Of a stretch of DNA of 64,000 nt, positions 33,270-41,674 are shown in pieces. The position numbers and the translations under genes were made by a program. Position 1 is the stretch's first letter. Each line of letters opens with the position of its first letter. The DNA comes from Streptomyces griseorubiginosus (lineage in GTDB: Bacteria > Actinomycetota > Actinomycetes > Streptomycetales > Streptomycetaceae): positions 211,207 to 275,206 of the forward strand of contig NZ_KQ948738.1 of NCBI RefSeq assembly GCF_001514195.1, written 5' to 3'. The notes beneath the pieces were generated by a model. That model had not been told where the DNA came from, did not search any database, and saw only the letters and a list, made by a program, of their open reading frames with translations.

Positions 33270-34519
33270 GCGACCCGACCCGTATCAAAGAGCTGATCGT
33301 CACTCCCATCGCCTTCCGGGACCCGCCCCTGCTCAACTCCAACGGCGTGCACGAACCCCTCGCCCTGCGGATCATCCTGCAACTCGTCCTGGAGGACGGC
33401 ACGGTGGGTCTGGGCGAGTCCCCCGGCGGGGTGGCCCGCCTGGAACGACTCGAGGCAGCGGCGAAGGTCGTCGTGGGCATGGACGTCTTCGACGCGACGG
33501 TCGTCTCGGCCGCGATCGACGCCAACTTGATGCCGACCGTGCCCTCCTCGCACGAGCGGGGCTGGACCACCTCGGCCGTGGAGGTGGCCTGTCTCGACGC
33601 GCAGGGCAAGCTGCTCGGCCGCCCGGTCAGCGATCTGCTGGGCGGCCGGGTCCGGGACTCGGTGCCGTTCGCCGCGTACCTCTTCTACAAGTGGGCCGAG
33701 CACCCCGCGCTCGACGGCCGCGCCGCCGTGGCGGACGAGTGGGGCGAGGCCCTGGACCCGGCGGGCATCGTCGAGCAGGCCCGGCTCATGCAGGAGCGGT
33801 ACGGCTTCAGGTCGTTCAAGCTGAAGGGCGGTGTGTTCCCGCCGGACGAGGAGATCGCCGCGATCCGGGCGCTCGCGGAGGCCTTCCCCGGACAGCCGCT
33901 GCGCCTGGATCCGAACGTGGCGTGGACGGTGGAGACGTCGACGTACGTGGCGCGTGAACTCGACGGTGTCCTGGAGTACTTGGAGGACCCGACCAAGGGC
34001 ATCGAGGGCATGGCGGCGGTGGCGAAGGACGCGCCGATGCCGCTGGGCACCAACATGTGCGTCATCGCCTGGGAGCATCTGCGGCCGGCGGTCGAACAGA
34101 ACGCGATCCAGGTGCTGCTGACGGACCACCACTACTGGGGCGGACTGCGCCGCACCCGCGAACTGGCCGCCGTCTGCGAGGCGTTCGGCCTGGCCCTGTC
34201 GATGCACTCCAACTCGCACCTCGGCATCAGCCTCGCCGCCATGACCCATGTCGCGGCGGCGATCCCGAACCTCGACCACTCCTGCGACACGCACTACCCG
34301 TGGAACCACGCCGACGACGTGATCCGCCCGGGCGTCCTGGAGTTCCGCGACGGCGAGGTCGAGGTCCCGACCGGCCCCGGCCTCGGCGTGGAGCTCGACC
34401 ATGAGGTGCTGGAGCGGCTGCACCGCCTCTACGTCGACTCCGGGGTGCGCAGCCGGGACGACACCGGATACATGCGCCGTTTCCGGCCCGACTACGAACT
34501 CCGGCTTCCCCGCTGGTGA
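33266..34519 (+). CDS. gudD: Glucarate dehydratase, enolase superfamily
   Basis: 417 residues. It dehydrates D-glucarate (and often L-idarate) to 5-keto-4-deoxyglucarate. Enolase-superfamily residues are in place: K-x-K in FRSFKLKGGV (Lys185, Lys187), metal ligands in RLDPNVAW (Asp215, Asn217) and YLEDP (Glu240), and the general-base region MHSNSHLG (about 314-320), which is specific to glucarate dehydratases. The N-terminal capping domain (ITPIAFRDPPLLNSNGVHEPLALR type) also fits. A galactarate specificity cannot be excluded by eye. Overlap with kdgD makes them one translational unit. A terminator follows at once. Confidence 0.93.
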   Translation: MSDPTRIKELIVTPIAFRDPPLLNSNGVHEPLALRIILQLVLEDGTVGLGESPGGVARLERLEAAAKVVVGMDVFDATVVSAAIDANLMPTVPSSHERGWTTSAVEVACLDAQGKLLGRPVSDLLGGRVRDSVPFAAYLFYKWAEHPALDGRAAVADEWGEALDPAGIVEQARLMQERYGFRSFKLKGGVFPPDEEIAAIRALAEAFPGQPLRLDPNVAWTVETSTYVARELDGVLEYLEDPTKGIEGMAAVAKDAPMPLGTNMCVIAWEHLRPAVEQNAIQVLLTDHHYWGGLRRTRELAAVCEAFGLALSMHSNSHLGISLAAMTHVAAAIPNLDHSCDTHYPWNHADDVIRPGVLEFRDGEVEVPTGPGLGVELDHEVLERLHRLYVDSGVRSRDDTGYMRRFRPDYELRLPRW

Positions 34520-34531
34520 GTTGCCCACGCA

Positions 34532-34569
34532 GGGAGAGGGCGCCCGGGTGACTGCGGGCGCCCTCTCCC
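34532..34569. terminator. Perfect 14-bp bidirectional terminator
   Basis: GGGAGAGGGCGCCC (34532-34545) pairs completely with GGGCGCCCTCTCCC (34556-34569) over a 10-base loop. It ends the glucarate operon from the left and the STAND-WD40 gene from the right; the latter's stop codon starts 3 bases beyond it. Confidence 0.9.
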
Positions 34570-34571
34570 GC

Positions 34572-37500
34572 TCAGTTCTCCTCCCGGCAGCGTTCCACGG
34601 GCAGGTCCGTGACGAGCTGCTGCCAGCGGGGGCCGTCCTGGGCGCGGGTCAGTCTGCACACCTCGGCGGCCCGGTCGCGGACGTCGGGGTTCCAGAGCCG
34701 TACCGTGCCGTCGACACCGCTGCTGGCGAGGGTCCGCCCGCCGGGGGCGAAGGCCACACCCCACACCGCGTTGGTATGACCGGTGAGCGTGGCCACCGGC
34801 TCTCGCACCCGCGTGTCCCACAGCCGTACGGTGCCGTCGTGACCGCTGCTGGCCAGTGTCCGCCCGTGCGGGGCGAAGGCGAGTCCGCGGACCGAGCCGG
34901 TGTGCCCGGTGAGCGTGGCCATGGCCCGGTGCCCTGCGGGGTCCCACAGCCGCACGGTGCCGTCGTTGCCGCTGCTGGCCAGCGTCCGCCCGTCCGGGGC
35001 GAACGCCACGGCGCGTACGGCGCCGGTGTGTCCGCCGAGTGTGGCGAGCGGCTGCCGGCGGGCCACGTCCCACAGCCGCACGGTCAGGTCGTCGCTCGCG
35101 CTCGCGAGGGTATGGCCGTCGGGGCTGAAGGCCACCGCGTTCACGAAGTCGGTGTGTCCGAGAAGGGTGGCCAGCGGCTTGCCCCGGGCCACGTCCCACA
35201 GGCGGACCGTGCCGTCGAGGCCGGCGGACGCGAGAGTGCGTCCGTCGGGGGCGAAGGCCACCGAGAACACCGCGCCCGCATGCCCCCGCAGCACCGCGAG
35301 CTGCCGACGCCCGGCCACGTCCCACAACCGCACCGTGCCGCCGGAGCCGGCCGAGGCCAGCGTGCGTCCGTCGGGGGCGAAGGCCACCGAGAACACCGCG
35401 CCCGCATGCCCCCGCAGCACCGCCAGCTGCCGACGCCCGGCCACGTCCCACAACCGCACCGTGTGATCCGCGTCGGCGGCGGCCAGGGTCCTCCCGTCCG
35501 GGCTGAACGCGGCTTGCCAGACCTCCGTGAACGGCCGGGCCGTCAGTGCCGAGCGGCTCAGGTCCCACAGCACCACGGACTCGTCGAACCCGGCCGTGGC
35601 CAGCAGCGTGCCGCCGGGACCCGCCGCCACCCCGAGGACGTAGTCGGTGTGCCCAGACAGGACGGTCGTGATCCGGTGCCCGCGGACGTCCCACAGACGC
35701 ACGGCGCCGTCCCCGGCCGCGCCGATCACCGTGGTCGAGTCGGGGGTGAAGGCGACCGCGTTCACGTCGTCGCTGGGCCCGGTCAGCGCGGCGGTGCTCC
35801 GCAGCCGTGCGCGGTTCCACAGCCGTACGACACGATCGGCGCCGCCCGAGGCGAGGGTGCGGCCGTCGGGGGCGAACGCCACACCCAGGACCTCGGCGGT
35901 GTGCCCGGCGAGGACGGCCAGGGGCCGGTGCCGGACGGTGTCCCACAGCCGCACGGTGTGGTCGGAGCCACCCGAGGCGAGGGTCCGTCCGTCGGGGCTG
36001 TACGCCAGGGCGTTGACGGCGTCCCGGTGTCCCCTGAAGGTGGCGACCCGGTCATGGGCACCACCGGCCCGCCACAGGATGATCGTGCCGCCGGACTCCG
36101 CCGATGCCAGGGTCCGCCCGTCGGGGGCGTAGGCGACGGCCCGCACCGGAGTGTCCGTGGTGAGAGTGGCGACGACCCGGCGCGTGGCAACGTCCCACAC
36201 CCGAACGGTCCCGCCCTCAGCTCCCACGACCCCCGCAGCCAGCGTGCGCCCGTCGGGACTGAAGGCCACCGAGCGCACTTTGCCGGGCGCGGTCAGGACC
36301 GCGGTCCGCCGGCGTTCGGCGGTCCGCCAGAGCCTGACCGTCCCGTCACTGCTCCCGCTCGCGAGAAGACCGCCGCCGGGAGCGAAGGCGACGGAGTTGA
36401 CGGGCCCCACGTGCCCGGTCAACCGGCCTGCGAAGTACTGCGCCTGGGTGCTGAGCAGGGCGCCGCGGGCCTCCGTGGTCGGTTCGGTGGCGTAGGCCTC
36501 GGCGGCGAGCAGCAGGGCGGCCTCCGGCTGGGCGCTCGCCATCGCGGTGGACCGCACGGCCAGAGACTGGGACAGCGTGACCCGGCTCTGCCGCAGGGCC
36601 TCGGACCGCTGCTGGTAAGCGAGTCCGCCTGCGGTCACGGCCAGGCCCAGCAGAGCCGCGAGCACGGCCAGCAGGCGGCGCTGCCGACGCGCCTGACGCC
36701 GGTCGGCGTGCTGCCTCCGGAGTTCCTCGGCTCGGCTCGCCTCGTAGAACTCCGCCTCCCTGGGGCCCAGTTCGGCCCGGTCCGCGACCTCCCGTGCCCA
36801 CTCCGCGACGGTGGCGAGCCGGGGCCCCCGGTAGAGCAGGGAGGGGTCGCGTCCTTCGCGCTCCCATTCGGCCGCCGCGTCGGCGAGTTGCTGCCGGATG
36901 AGCAGTCCGGCCCGGTCCGCATGGATCCAGCCGCGCAGTCTGGGCCAGACGTGCAGCAGCGCCTCGTGCGTGATCTCGACGGTGTCCCGGTCCACGGTGA
37001 TCAGCCGGGCCCGCACGAAGGCGTCGAGGGCCGCGGCCGCCGCCGCGGGGTCGGGGAGCTGGTCCAGCAGCACGGCGCGGTCGAGTCTGCGACGGGTCTC
37101 CTCGCTGCCGTCACCGAGCTGGACCAGTCGCACCAGGGCCTGGCGGATCATGGTCTGTTCGGCGGGGTAGAGGCGGGCGAAGCCGGTCTCCGCGGTCCTC
37201 GCGACGGCGCCCTGGATGCCGCCGCTCAGCTCGTAGTCCGTGATGGTCAGGGTCCGCCCGTCGCCGCGCTGCCAGGTGGCCATCAGCGCGTGGGAGAGCA
37301 GGGGGAGGGCGCCCGGCGGGGCGGGTGCGGACTCGTCGTGGTCGGGCGGTCCGTCCGCCGGCCGCGGTGGGTGCGGTGCGTCCAGCGCGTGCAGTGGGTG
37401 CGGGTGTGGTGGGTGCGGTGCGTCCAGCGCGTGCAGTGGGTGCGGTTCGGCGGTCGGGTCCGAGCGCAGTCCCACGTCCCGCAGCAGCAGGGGGACGAGA

Positions 37501-38564
37501 CCGGGCGCGAGTTCGAGGCCGGCCTGCCGGGCGGGGCGGGTGATCGCCTCGCGCAGTTCCCGTACGGTCATCGGCCGCAGCACGAAGAGCCCCGCGGCGA
37601 ACACCGCGGCGAGTTCGGGATGGTCGAGGCAGCGACCGGTGAAGTCGGCCCGCATTCCGATGACCACGGCGGACGGAGCCACTCCCGGCTCGGCGCTCTC
37701 CCCCTGAATCGACGTCGACAGGGCGCACAACGCCCTAATGAAGGCACGCCGTTCGCCCTCGTCGGCGCAGAGCGTGAAGACCTCCTCGAACTGGTCCACC
37801 AGCAACACCAGTCGGCTGGGCGGCGGTTCACGCTCGGCCGGGGCCAGGTCCTCGCCATCGGCTCGGCGCCTCGCCCGAACTATCGCCGTGGACAGCCGGG
37901 ACGGGTCCTCGCGGAGTTCGTCGGCCGTGACGGGCAGGTCCAGGCCCAGTGTCGCGGAGGTGCGGGACAGGAGTTCGTCGAGCGGGCGGGCCGTCGGGGT
38001 GAGGGCCACGACCGGCCAGTCACGTGACCCCGCCATCGGCAGCGCGCCGTTCCGCAAGGCGGGCACGAGTCCGGCGTTGAGCAGCGAGGACTTGCCCGCC
38101 CCTGACGGCGCCACGAGCAACAGCGGTCCGCTGCCCACGCGTTCGAAGAGCCGGTCGACCAGTGCGGCGGTCGTCCGTTCCCGCCCGAAGAACCAGCGGG
38201 CGTCCTGTGCGGTGAAGGCGGCCAGGCCACGGTAGGGGCACTCCCGCTCCGGCTCTCCGGACCGGCCGGGCCTCTCCCCGGTGCGGGCCGGTGTCAGCAG
38301 CCGCAGGAGAGCGCCACCCGCTTGCAGCGCCTCGTCGCAACGGCGCCCCACATCCTCCGTGGCCGGCTTGGAACCGTTCTCGATCTTGCTGAGATATCCC
38401 TTGCTGTAGTGCACCCGCTGAGCGAGCGCGGTGAGCGACAGCCCTCTTTGCTGCCGCAGCCGTCTCAGCTCGGAAGGAAAGTCCGGCGGCGCACCACCGG
38501 AACCCCCTTTTTCGGTCCCACCGTCCGCCGCCCTGTCCCCGGTCGTGTGCGGGTTCTCGACCAC
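34572..38564 (-). CDS. XRE-STAND NTPase-WD40 protein (nSTAND1 type)
   Basis: 1330 residues from GTG 38564, five bases after GGGGGAGG. Order of parts: XRE-type HTH (about 30-88, ELRRLRQQRGLSLTALAQRVHYSKGYLSKIENG); a STAND NTPase (about 108-600) opening CPYRGLAAFTAQDARWFFGRE, with Walker A APSGAGKSS (152-160) and Walker B RLVLLVDQFEEV (251-262); a basic stretch and one membrane helix (630-650); a helical linker; then 14 WD40 repeats (about 712-1300), enough for two seven-bladed propellers. STAND proteins are switch ATPases that oligomerise when the sensor, here WD40, binds a ligand or partner. No effector enzyme is visible apart from the HTH, so gene control or signalling is likelier than cell killing. 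It carries two recent internal duplications. Confidence 0.9.
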   Translation of the reverse strand: MVENPHTTGDRAADGGTEKGGSGGAPPDFPSELRRLRQQRGLSLTALAQRVHYSKGYLSKIENGSKPATEDVGRRCDEALQAGGALLRLLTPARTGERPGRSGEPERECPYRGLAAFTAQDARWFFGRERTTAALVDRLFERVGSGPLLLVAPSGAGKSSLLNAGLVPALRNGALPMAGSRDWPVVALTPTARPLDELLSRTSATLGLDLPVTADELREDPSRLSTAIVRARRRADGEDLAPAEREPPPSRLVLLVDQFEEVFTLCADEGERRAFIRALCALSTSIQGESAEPGVAPSAVVIGMRADFTGRCLDHPELAAVFAAGLFVLRPMTVRELREAITRPARQAGLELAPGLVPLLLRDVGLRSDPTAEPHPLHALDAPHPPHPHPLHALDAPHPPRPADGPPDHDESAPAPPGALPLLSHALMATWQRGDGRTLTITDYELSGGIQGAVARTAETGFARLYPAEQTMIRQALVRLVQLGDGSEETRRRLDRAVLLDQLPDPAAAAAALDAFVRARLITVDRDTVEITHEALLHVWPRLRGWIHADRAGLLIRQQLADAAAEWEREGRDPSLLYRGPRLATVAEWAREVADRAELGPREAEFYEASRAEELRRQHADRRQARRQRRLLAVLAALLGLAVTAGGLAYQQRSEALRQSRVTLSQSLAVRSTAMASAQPEAALLLAAEAYATEPTTEARGALLSTQAQYFAGRLTGHVGPVNSVAFAPGGGLLASGSSDGTVRLWRTAERRRTAVLTAPGKVRSVAFSPDGRTLAAGVVGAEGGTVRVWDVATRRVVATLTTDTPVRAVAYAPDGRTLASAESGGTIILWRAGGAHDRVATFRGHRDAVNALAYSPDGRTLASGGSDHTVRLWDTVRHRPLAVLAGHTAEVLGVAFAPDGRTLASGGADRVVRLWNRARLRSTAALTGPSDDVNAVAFTPDSTTVIGAAGDGAVRLWDVRGHRITTVLSGHTDYVLGVAAGPGGTLLATAGFDESVVLWDLSRSALTARPFTEVWQAAFSPDGRTLAAADADHTVRLWDVAGRRQLAVLRGHAGAVFSVAFAPDGRTLASAGSGGTVRLWDVAGRRQLAVLRGHAGAVFSVAFAPDGRTLASAGLDGTVRLWDVARGKPLATLLGHTDFVNAVAFSPDGHTLASASDDLTVRLWDVARRQPLATLGGHTGAVRAVAFAPDGRTLASSGNDGTVRLWDPAGHRAMATLTGHTGSVRGLAFAPHGRTLASSGHDGTVRLWDTRVREPVATLTGHTNAVWGVAFAPGGRTLASSGVDGTVRLWNPDVRDRAAEVCRLTRAQDGPRWQQLVTDLPVERCREEN
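35236..35463. repeat. Near-identical duplicated WD40 blade (126-bp period)
   Basis: The 102 bases at 35236-35337 recur at 35362-35463 with a single difference. In protein terms two adjacent WD40 blades (LRGHAGAVFSVAFAPDGRTLASAG) are virtually identical, while the other blades have diverged. It is a recent in-frame duplication of one 42-residue blade. Confidence 0.95.
37366..37445. repeat. 42-bp in-frame duplication in the NTPase region
   Basis: A 38-base block is perfectly repeated at 37366-37403 and 37408-37445. It encodes the His/Pro-rich PHPLHALDAPHPP twice within the STAND protein (about residues 373-402), in a low-complexity insert between NTPase subdomains. Confidence 0.93.
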
Positions 38565-38676
38565 GCCACCTCCCCCGCGGCGGCCCGTGTCCCCCCGTCG
38601 GTCACGTCTCGCACCGCCGCCCCAACTCCACGCTACAGGCGGGCCAGTTGGGGCCCCGGCGGCGATCAGAGGCAGG

Positions 38677-38715
38677 TGTTTCCCTGTTTCCCGTTGCCGG
38701 TGGTCGACGGGAAAC
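38677..38715. promoter_or_regulatory. Inverted and direct repeats in the STAND/secreted-protein spacer
   Basis: GTTTCCCGT (38686-38694) and ACGGGAAAC (38707-38715) are perfect inverted repeats 12 bases apart. TGTTTCCC is also tandemly duplicated at 38677-38684 and 38685-38692. The spacer divides the XRE-STAND gene from a divergent secreted-protein gene, so this may be the operator of the XRE domain itself or a hairpin in the secreted-protein leader. Confidence 0.5.
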
Positions 38716-38806
38716 GTCTCGACGTGCCCATGAGCTGGGCCGAAAGCTCGGAACCCGGGTCGGTTACCCAGCCGGCTCCTGAACAGGATCTTCCAGGGAG
38801 TGAACC

Positions 38807-39271
38807 ATGAGGACCCGTACTCTTTCGGCCGTTGTCGCGGGATCGGCCACCGCCGCGCTCCTGCTGACCGGCGTCGGCACGGCCACGGCCGCCCCGGCCA
38901 AGTCGGACCAGCACCGCAAGACCTCCGCGCCCGCCACGGCCAAGGCCGCGGCCGCTCCGGCCAGGGCGGCGTGGGACGGATACATCTACCTGTACTACAG
39001 CGCCGCGGCCAACAGCGCCTGGCGGGCCTATTACGGCCCCACCACGGACTTCGGCTCCGACACCTTCAACAACGGCGTCGACGGCTACGGCCAGCGCGTG
39101 AAGAACAACGTCAACCGGGCGTTCAACAACGACCAGCACTGGGCTGCGAACATTTGGTACAACGAGAACTACCAGGGCGCGGTGGACACCTTCTTTCCGG
39201 GCGAGGCACGCCAGTTGAAGGTCGGGGTGCGCAACGACAACGCCTCGCTGAACTGGACGTACGTGGGCTGA
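38807..39271 (+). CDS. Small secreted protein, beta/gamma-crystallin-like
   Basis: 154 residues from ATG 38807 (AGGGAG upstream). Signal peptide residues 1-29 (LSAVVAGSATAALLLTGVGTATAAPA). After an Ala/Lys-rich stretch, the mature domain is Tyr/Trp/Asn-rich: WDGYIYLYYSAAANSAWRAYYGPTTDFGSDTF, then VKNNVNRAFNNDQHWAANIWYNENYQGAVDTFFPG. The paired-strand pattern resembles peptidase inhibitor I36 / beta-gamma-crystallin proteins, but it lacks their cysteines. It may be an extracellular inhibitor or wall protein; function unknown. A 16-bp perfect terminator follows. Confidence 0.72.
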   Translation: MRTRTLSAVVAGSATAALLLTGVGTATAAPAKSDQHRKTSAPATAKAAAAPARAAWDGYIYLYYSAAANSAWRAYYGPTTDFGSDTFNNGVDGYGQRVKNNVNRAFNNDQHWAANIWYNENYQGAVDTFFPGEARQLKVGVRNDNASLNWTYVG

Positions 39272-39283
39272 CCTCGACGCACC

Positions 39284-39322
39284 CTGTGGCGGGCCGGGAA
39301 GACCTCTCCCGGCCCGCCACAG
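39284..39322 (+). terminator. Perfect 16-bp hairpin terminator
   Basis: CTGTGGCGGGCCGGGA (39284-39299) pairs fully with TCCCGGCCCGCCACAG (39307-39322) around a 7-base loop, 13 bases after the secreted-protein stop codon. Confidence 0.92.
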
Positions 39323-39378
39323 TCGGCCGTCGTCGCACCAACCACCCTCATCTGTCCGCCCCAAGAGGGGATACGTCC

Positions 39379-40395
39379 ATGCGCCCATCGTCAACGGCCC
39401 TCGGCGGCGCGGCTGTTCGATCCGCCGCGCTGCTCAGTGTCCTGGCCTGTCTCGTCGCCGTCACCGGTTGTTCGGACGGGACCGCGAGCCCGCGACCCCG
39501 CGCGTCCGCGCACGGCACGACACACCAGGGCACCGATGTCGCCAGGGGAACTCCGCCTGTGGCAGGAGTCCCGGTGATCCTCGGGGTGAAGTCCCTGGTC
39601 CTGCCGATCGAGCCCTATCTGGTCACCGACCGCCAGATGTCCGCCGTCCTGCGCGCCCGGGAGGAACTGGTGGCCCCCTGCATGCGCCGGTTCGGCTTCG
39701 CGTGGCCGGACCCCGGCCCGGGCACGGGCGACAGCGGGGGCATGCCCTCGGGCATGAAGAACGCGGCCAACATGGATCGCCGGTACGGCATCACGGATCC
39801 CGCGCTCGCGGCCCGCCACGGGTACCACTTCGCACCTGACGCCGGGCAGCGCACCACCAAGGAGCCCCCCGCCACCCGGCCCGACGCCGACGCGCTGGCC
39901 GTCCTGACGGGACGCACCGGCGACGGCACACCGGCCCCGAGCCGCTATCACGGCCTGGCGGTACCGGAGGGGGGTTGTCAGGGCCAGGCGACCGCCCGGC
40001 TGACCGGTGGCCGGCCGCTCGGCAACGACCCGCTGGCCGGCGAGATCAACATCGTCAGCTACCAGAAGTCGCGGGCCGACCCTCGCGTCAAAGCGGTCTT
40101 CCGCGCATGGTCGGCCTGTATGCGGAAACGGGGATACTCCTACGCGGCCCCCACCGACGCTCCCGGCAAGGACCCCCGGTTCACCGGCCCCGCGCCGACC
40201 CGACAGGAGATCGCCCTGGCCGAGGCGGACGTGGCGTGCAAGCGCCAGACCAACGTGATCGGCGTCTGGTTCACCGTGGACACCGCCTACCAGCGGCGGA
40301 TGATGGCCACGAAGGGGCCGGAACTCGCTCACGCGAAGGACGCCGTCCGCATCCAGACGGCGAACGCTGCCCGCGTCCTGAACGGCGACCGCTGA
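39379..40395 (+). CDS. Lipoprotein with four conserved-type cysteines
   Basis: 338 residues from ATG 39379, 8 bases after AGAGGGG. The N-end leads to lipobox VTGCS, with the lipid-anchor Cys near residue 31. The mature part has four cysteines in recognisable contexts: LVAPCMRRFGFAWP, PEGGCQGQATARL, FRAWSACMRKRGYSYAAP and ADVACKRQTNVIGVW, likely forming two disulfides. This pattern recurs in a family of streptomycete lipoproteins of unknown role. Own transcript, following the terminator at 39284-39322. Confidence 0.72.
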   Translation: MRPSSTALGGAAVRSAALLSVLACLVAVTGCSDGTASPRPRASAHGTTHQGTDVARGTPPVAGVPVILGVKSLVLPIEPYLVTDRQMSAVLRAREELVAPCMRRFGFAWPDPGPGTGDSGGMPSGMKNAANMDRRYGITDPALAARHGYHFAPDAGQRTTKEPPATRPDADALAVLTGRTGDGTPAPSRYHGLAVPEGGCQGQATARLTGGRPLGNDPLAGEINIVSYQKSRADPRVKAVFRAWSACMRKRGYSYAAPTDAPGKDPRFTGPAPTRQEIALAEADVACKRQTNVIGVWFTVDTAYQRRMMATKGPELAHAKDAVRIQTANAARVLNGDR

Positions 40396-40480
40396 GCTCC
40401 CCGTTGGCTGTGTGGCCGACCGCCTGCCGCGGAAGATCCGCCGGTGCTTCAATGTCATCCCCGGGCGGAGGAGCGGCGGC

Positions 40481-41536
40481 ATGGGTGCGGAGTCGGGCAG
40501 GGTCCTGGTGACCGGCGGCAGCGGTTTCGTCGGCAGTCATCTGGTACGGCGTCTGCTGGAGCGCGGCTACGAGGTGCACGCCACCGTGCGCAGCCTCGCG
40601 AACCCGGCGAAGGTACGGCCGTTGCGGGACATGCAGGACGAATTCCCCGGCGCACTCAGCCTGTTCGAGGCGGACCTCCTCCAAGAGGGTTCCTTCGACG
40701 AGGCCATGGCCGGCTGCCGGGTGGTCTTCCACGTCGCCTCACCCTTCTTCATGCCGGAGAAGATCAAGGACGGCCGCAAGGACATGGTCGACCCGGCCCT
40801 GACCGGCACCCGCAACGTCCTGGCCGGCATCGAGCGGACGCCGTCCGTGGAGCGGCTGGTGTTCACCTCCACGGTCGGCGCGATCTTCGGCGACTACTCC
40901 GACGTGCGGGACATGGAGGGGCGGATCCTGTCGGAGCGGTACTTCAACACCAGCAGCACGGTGGAGAACAACCCGTACCACTACGCCAAGACCGTTGCCG
41001 AGCGCGCCGCGTGGGACGCGGAGGCCGCGCAGAGCCGCTGGCGGATGGTCTCCGTCAACCCCGGCCTGATCCTGGGCCCCTCCCTCACCCCCGCCTCCGA
41101 GTCCGGCAGCCTCTTCCTCCTGGAGGAGCTGTTCAAGGGCTACTTCTTCTACGGCGCCCCGGACTTCAGCTTCACCACGGTCGACGTCCGTGACGTGGCC
41201 GACGCGCACATCGCGGCCGCCGAGAAGCCCGACGCGAAGGGCCGTTACATCCTGGCCGCCCGGACCATGACGTCGTTCCACGAGATGTCCCGCGTCATCC
41301 GCACCCGGTACCCCCGTGACCTGCGCCTTCCGCGGACCGCGCTCCCGCACTGGCCGGTGCGGATCCTGGGCCCCGCGTTCGGGCTCACCCAGGACTACAT
41401 CCGCAAGCATCTCGGCATCCGCTTCGAGGTGGACAACAGCCGCAGCGTGACCGAACTCGGCCTCGTCTACCGGCCGGTGGAGGAGACGGTTCTCGACCAA
41501 TACGAGGCCTGGCGCCGACAGCGCGTCCGACGCTGA
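40481..41536 (+). CDS. NAD(P)-dependent epimerase/dihydroflavonol-reductase-like protein
   Basis: 351 residues from ATG 40481, 7 bases after GGAGGAG. Extended short-chain dehydrogenase: nucleotide loop VLVTGGSGFVGSHLVRRLLERGYEV (GxxGxxG), DLLQEGSFDEAMAGCRVVFHVASP, and the active-site YHYAKTVAERAAW with the catalytic Tyr-x-x-x-Lys. VNPGLILGPSL and FTTVDVRDVADAHIAAAEKPDAKGRYILA match the dihydroflavonol-4-reductase / 3-beta-HSD-like branch. It reduces a ketone or aldehyde of unknown identity. It is monocistronic. Confidence 0.87.
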   Translation: MGAESGRVLVTGGSGFVGSHLVRRLLERGYEVHATVRSLANPAKVRPLRDMQDEFPGALSLFEADLLQEGSFDEAMAGCRVVFHVASPFFMPEKIKDGRKDMVDPALTGTRNVLAGIERTPSVERLVFTSTVGAIFGDYSDVRDMEGRILSERYFNTSSTVENNPYHYAKTVAERAAWDAEAAQSRWRMVSVNPGLILGPSLTPASESGSLFLLEELFKGYFFYGAPDFSFTTVDVRDVADAHIAAAEKPDAKGRYILAARTMTSFHEMSRVIRTRYPRDLRLPRTALPHWPVRILGPAFGLTQDYIRKHLGIRFEVDNSRSVTELGLVYRPVEETVLDQYEAWRRQRVRR

Positions 41537-41608
41537 CCCCCTCACCTGCGGGAACGGGCGCACGCGACGAAGGTCACAGTTACATCTCGCCCTTTTCACA
41601 CTTCAATC

Positions 41609-41638
41609 TTCACGTGAGCCTCACAAGTTGGTTAGGTT
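41609..41638 (+). promoter_or_regulatory. Possible promoter of the NlpC/P60-like gene
   Basis: TTCACG (41609-41614) and TAGGTT (41633-41638), spaced 18 bases, lie in an AT-richer patch 37 bases ahead of the ATG. Only a moderate match to a housekeeping promoter. Confidence 0.4.
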
Positions 41639-41674
41639 TACGTCGAACAGCACGACGGAAGGGGCACATCTTTC

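Noticed and set aside
34572..38564. Avs-type antiphage defence protein.
   Set aside because: No nuclease, protease or other effector domain is attached or adjacent; the N-terminal domain is an XRE HTH, so defence is only one possibility.
41537..41674. Cyclic-di-AMP (ydaO-type) riboswitch, often found ahead of wall-hydrolase genes in streptomycetes.
   Set aside because: The leader is only 138 bases and I could not find the conserved riboswitch core segments.
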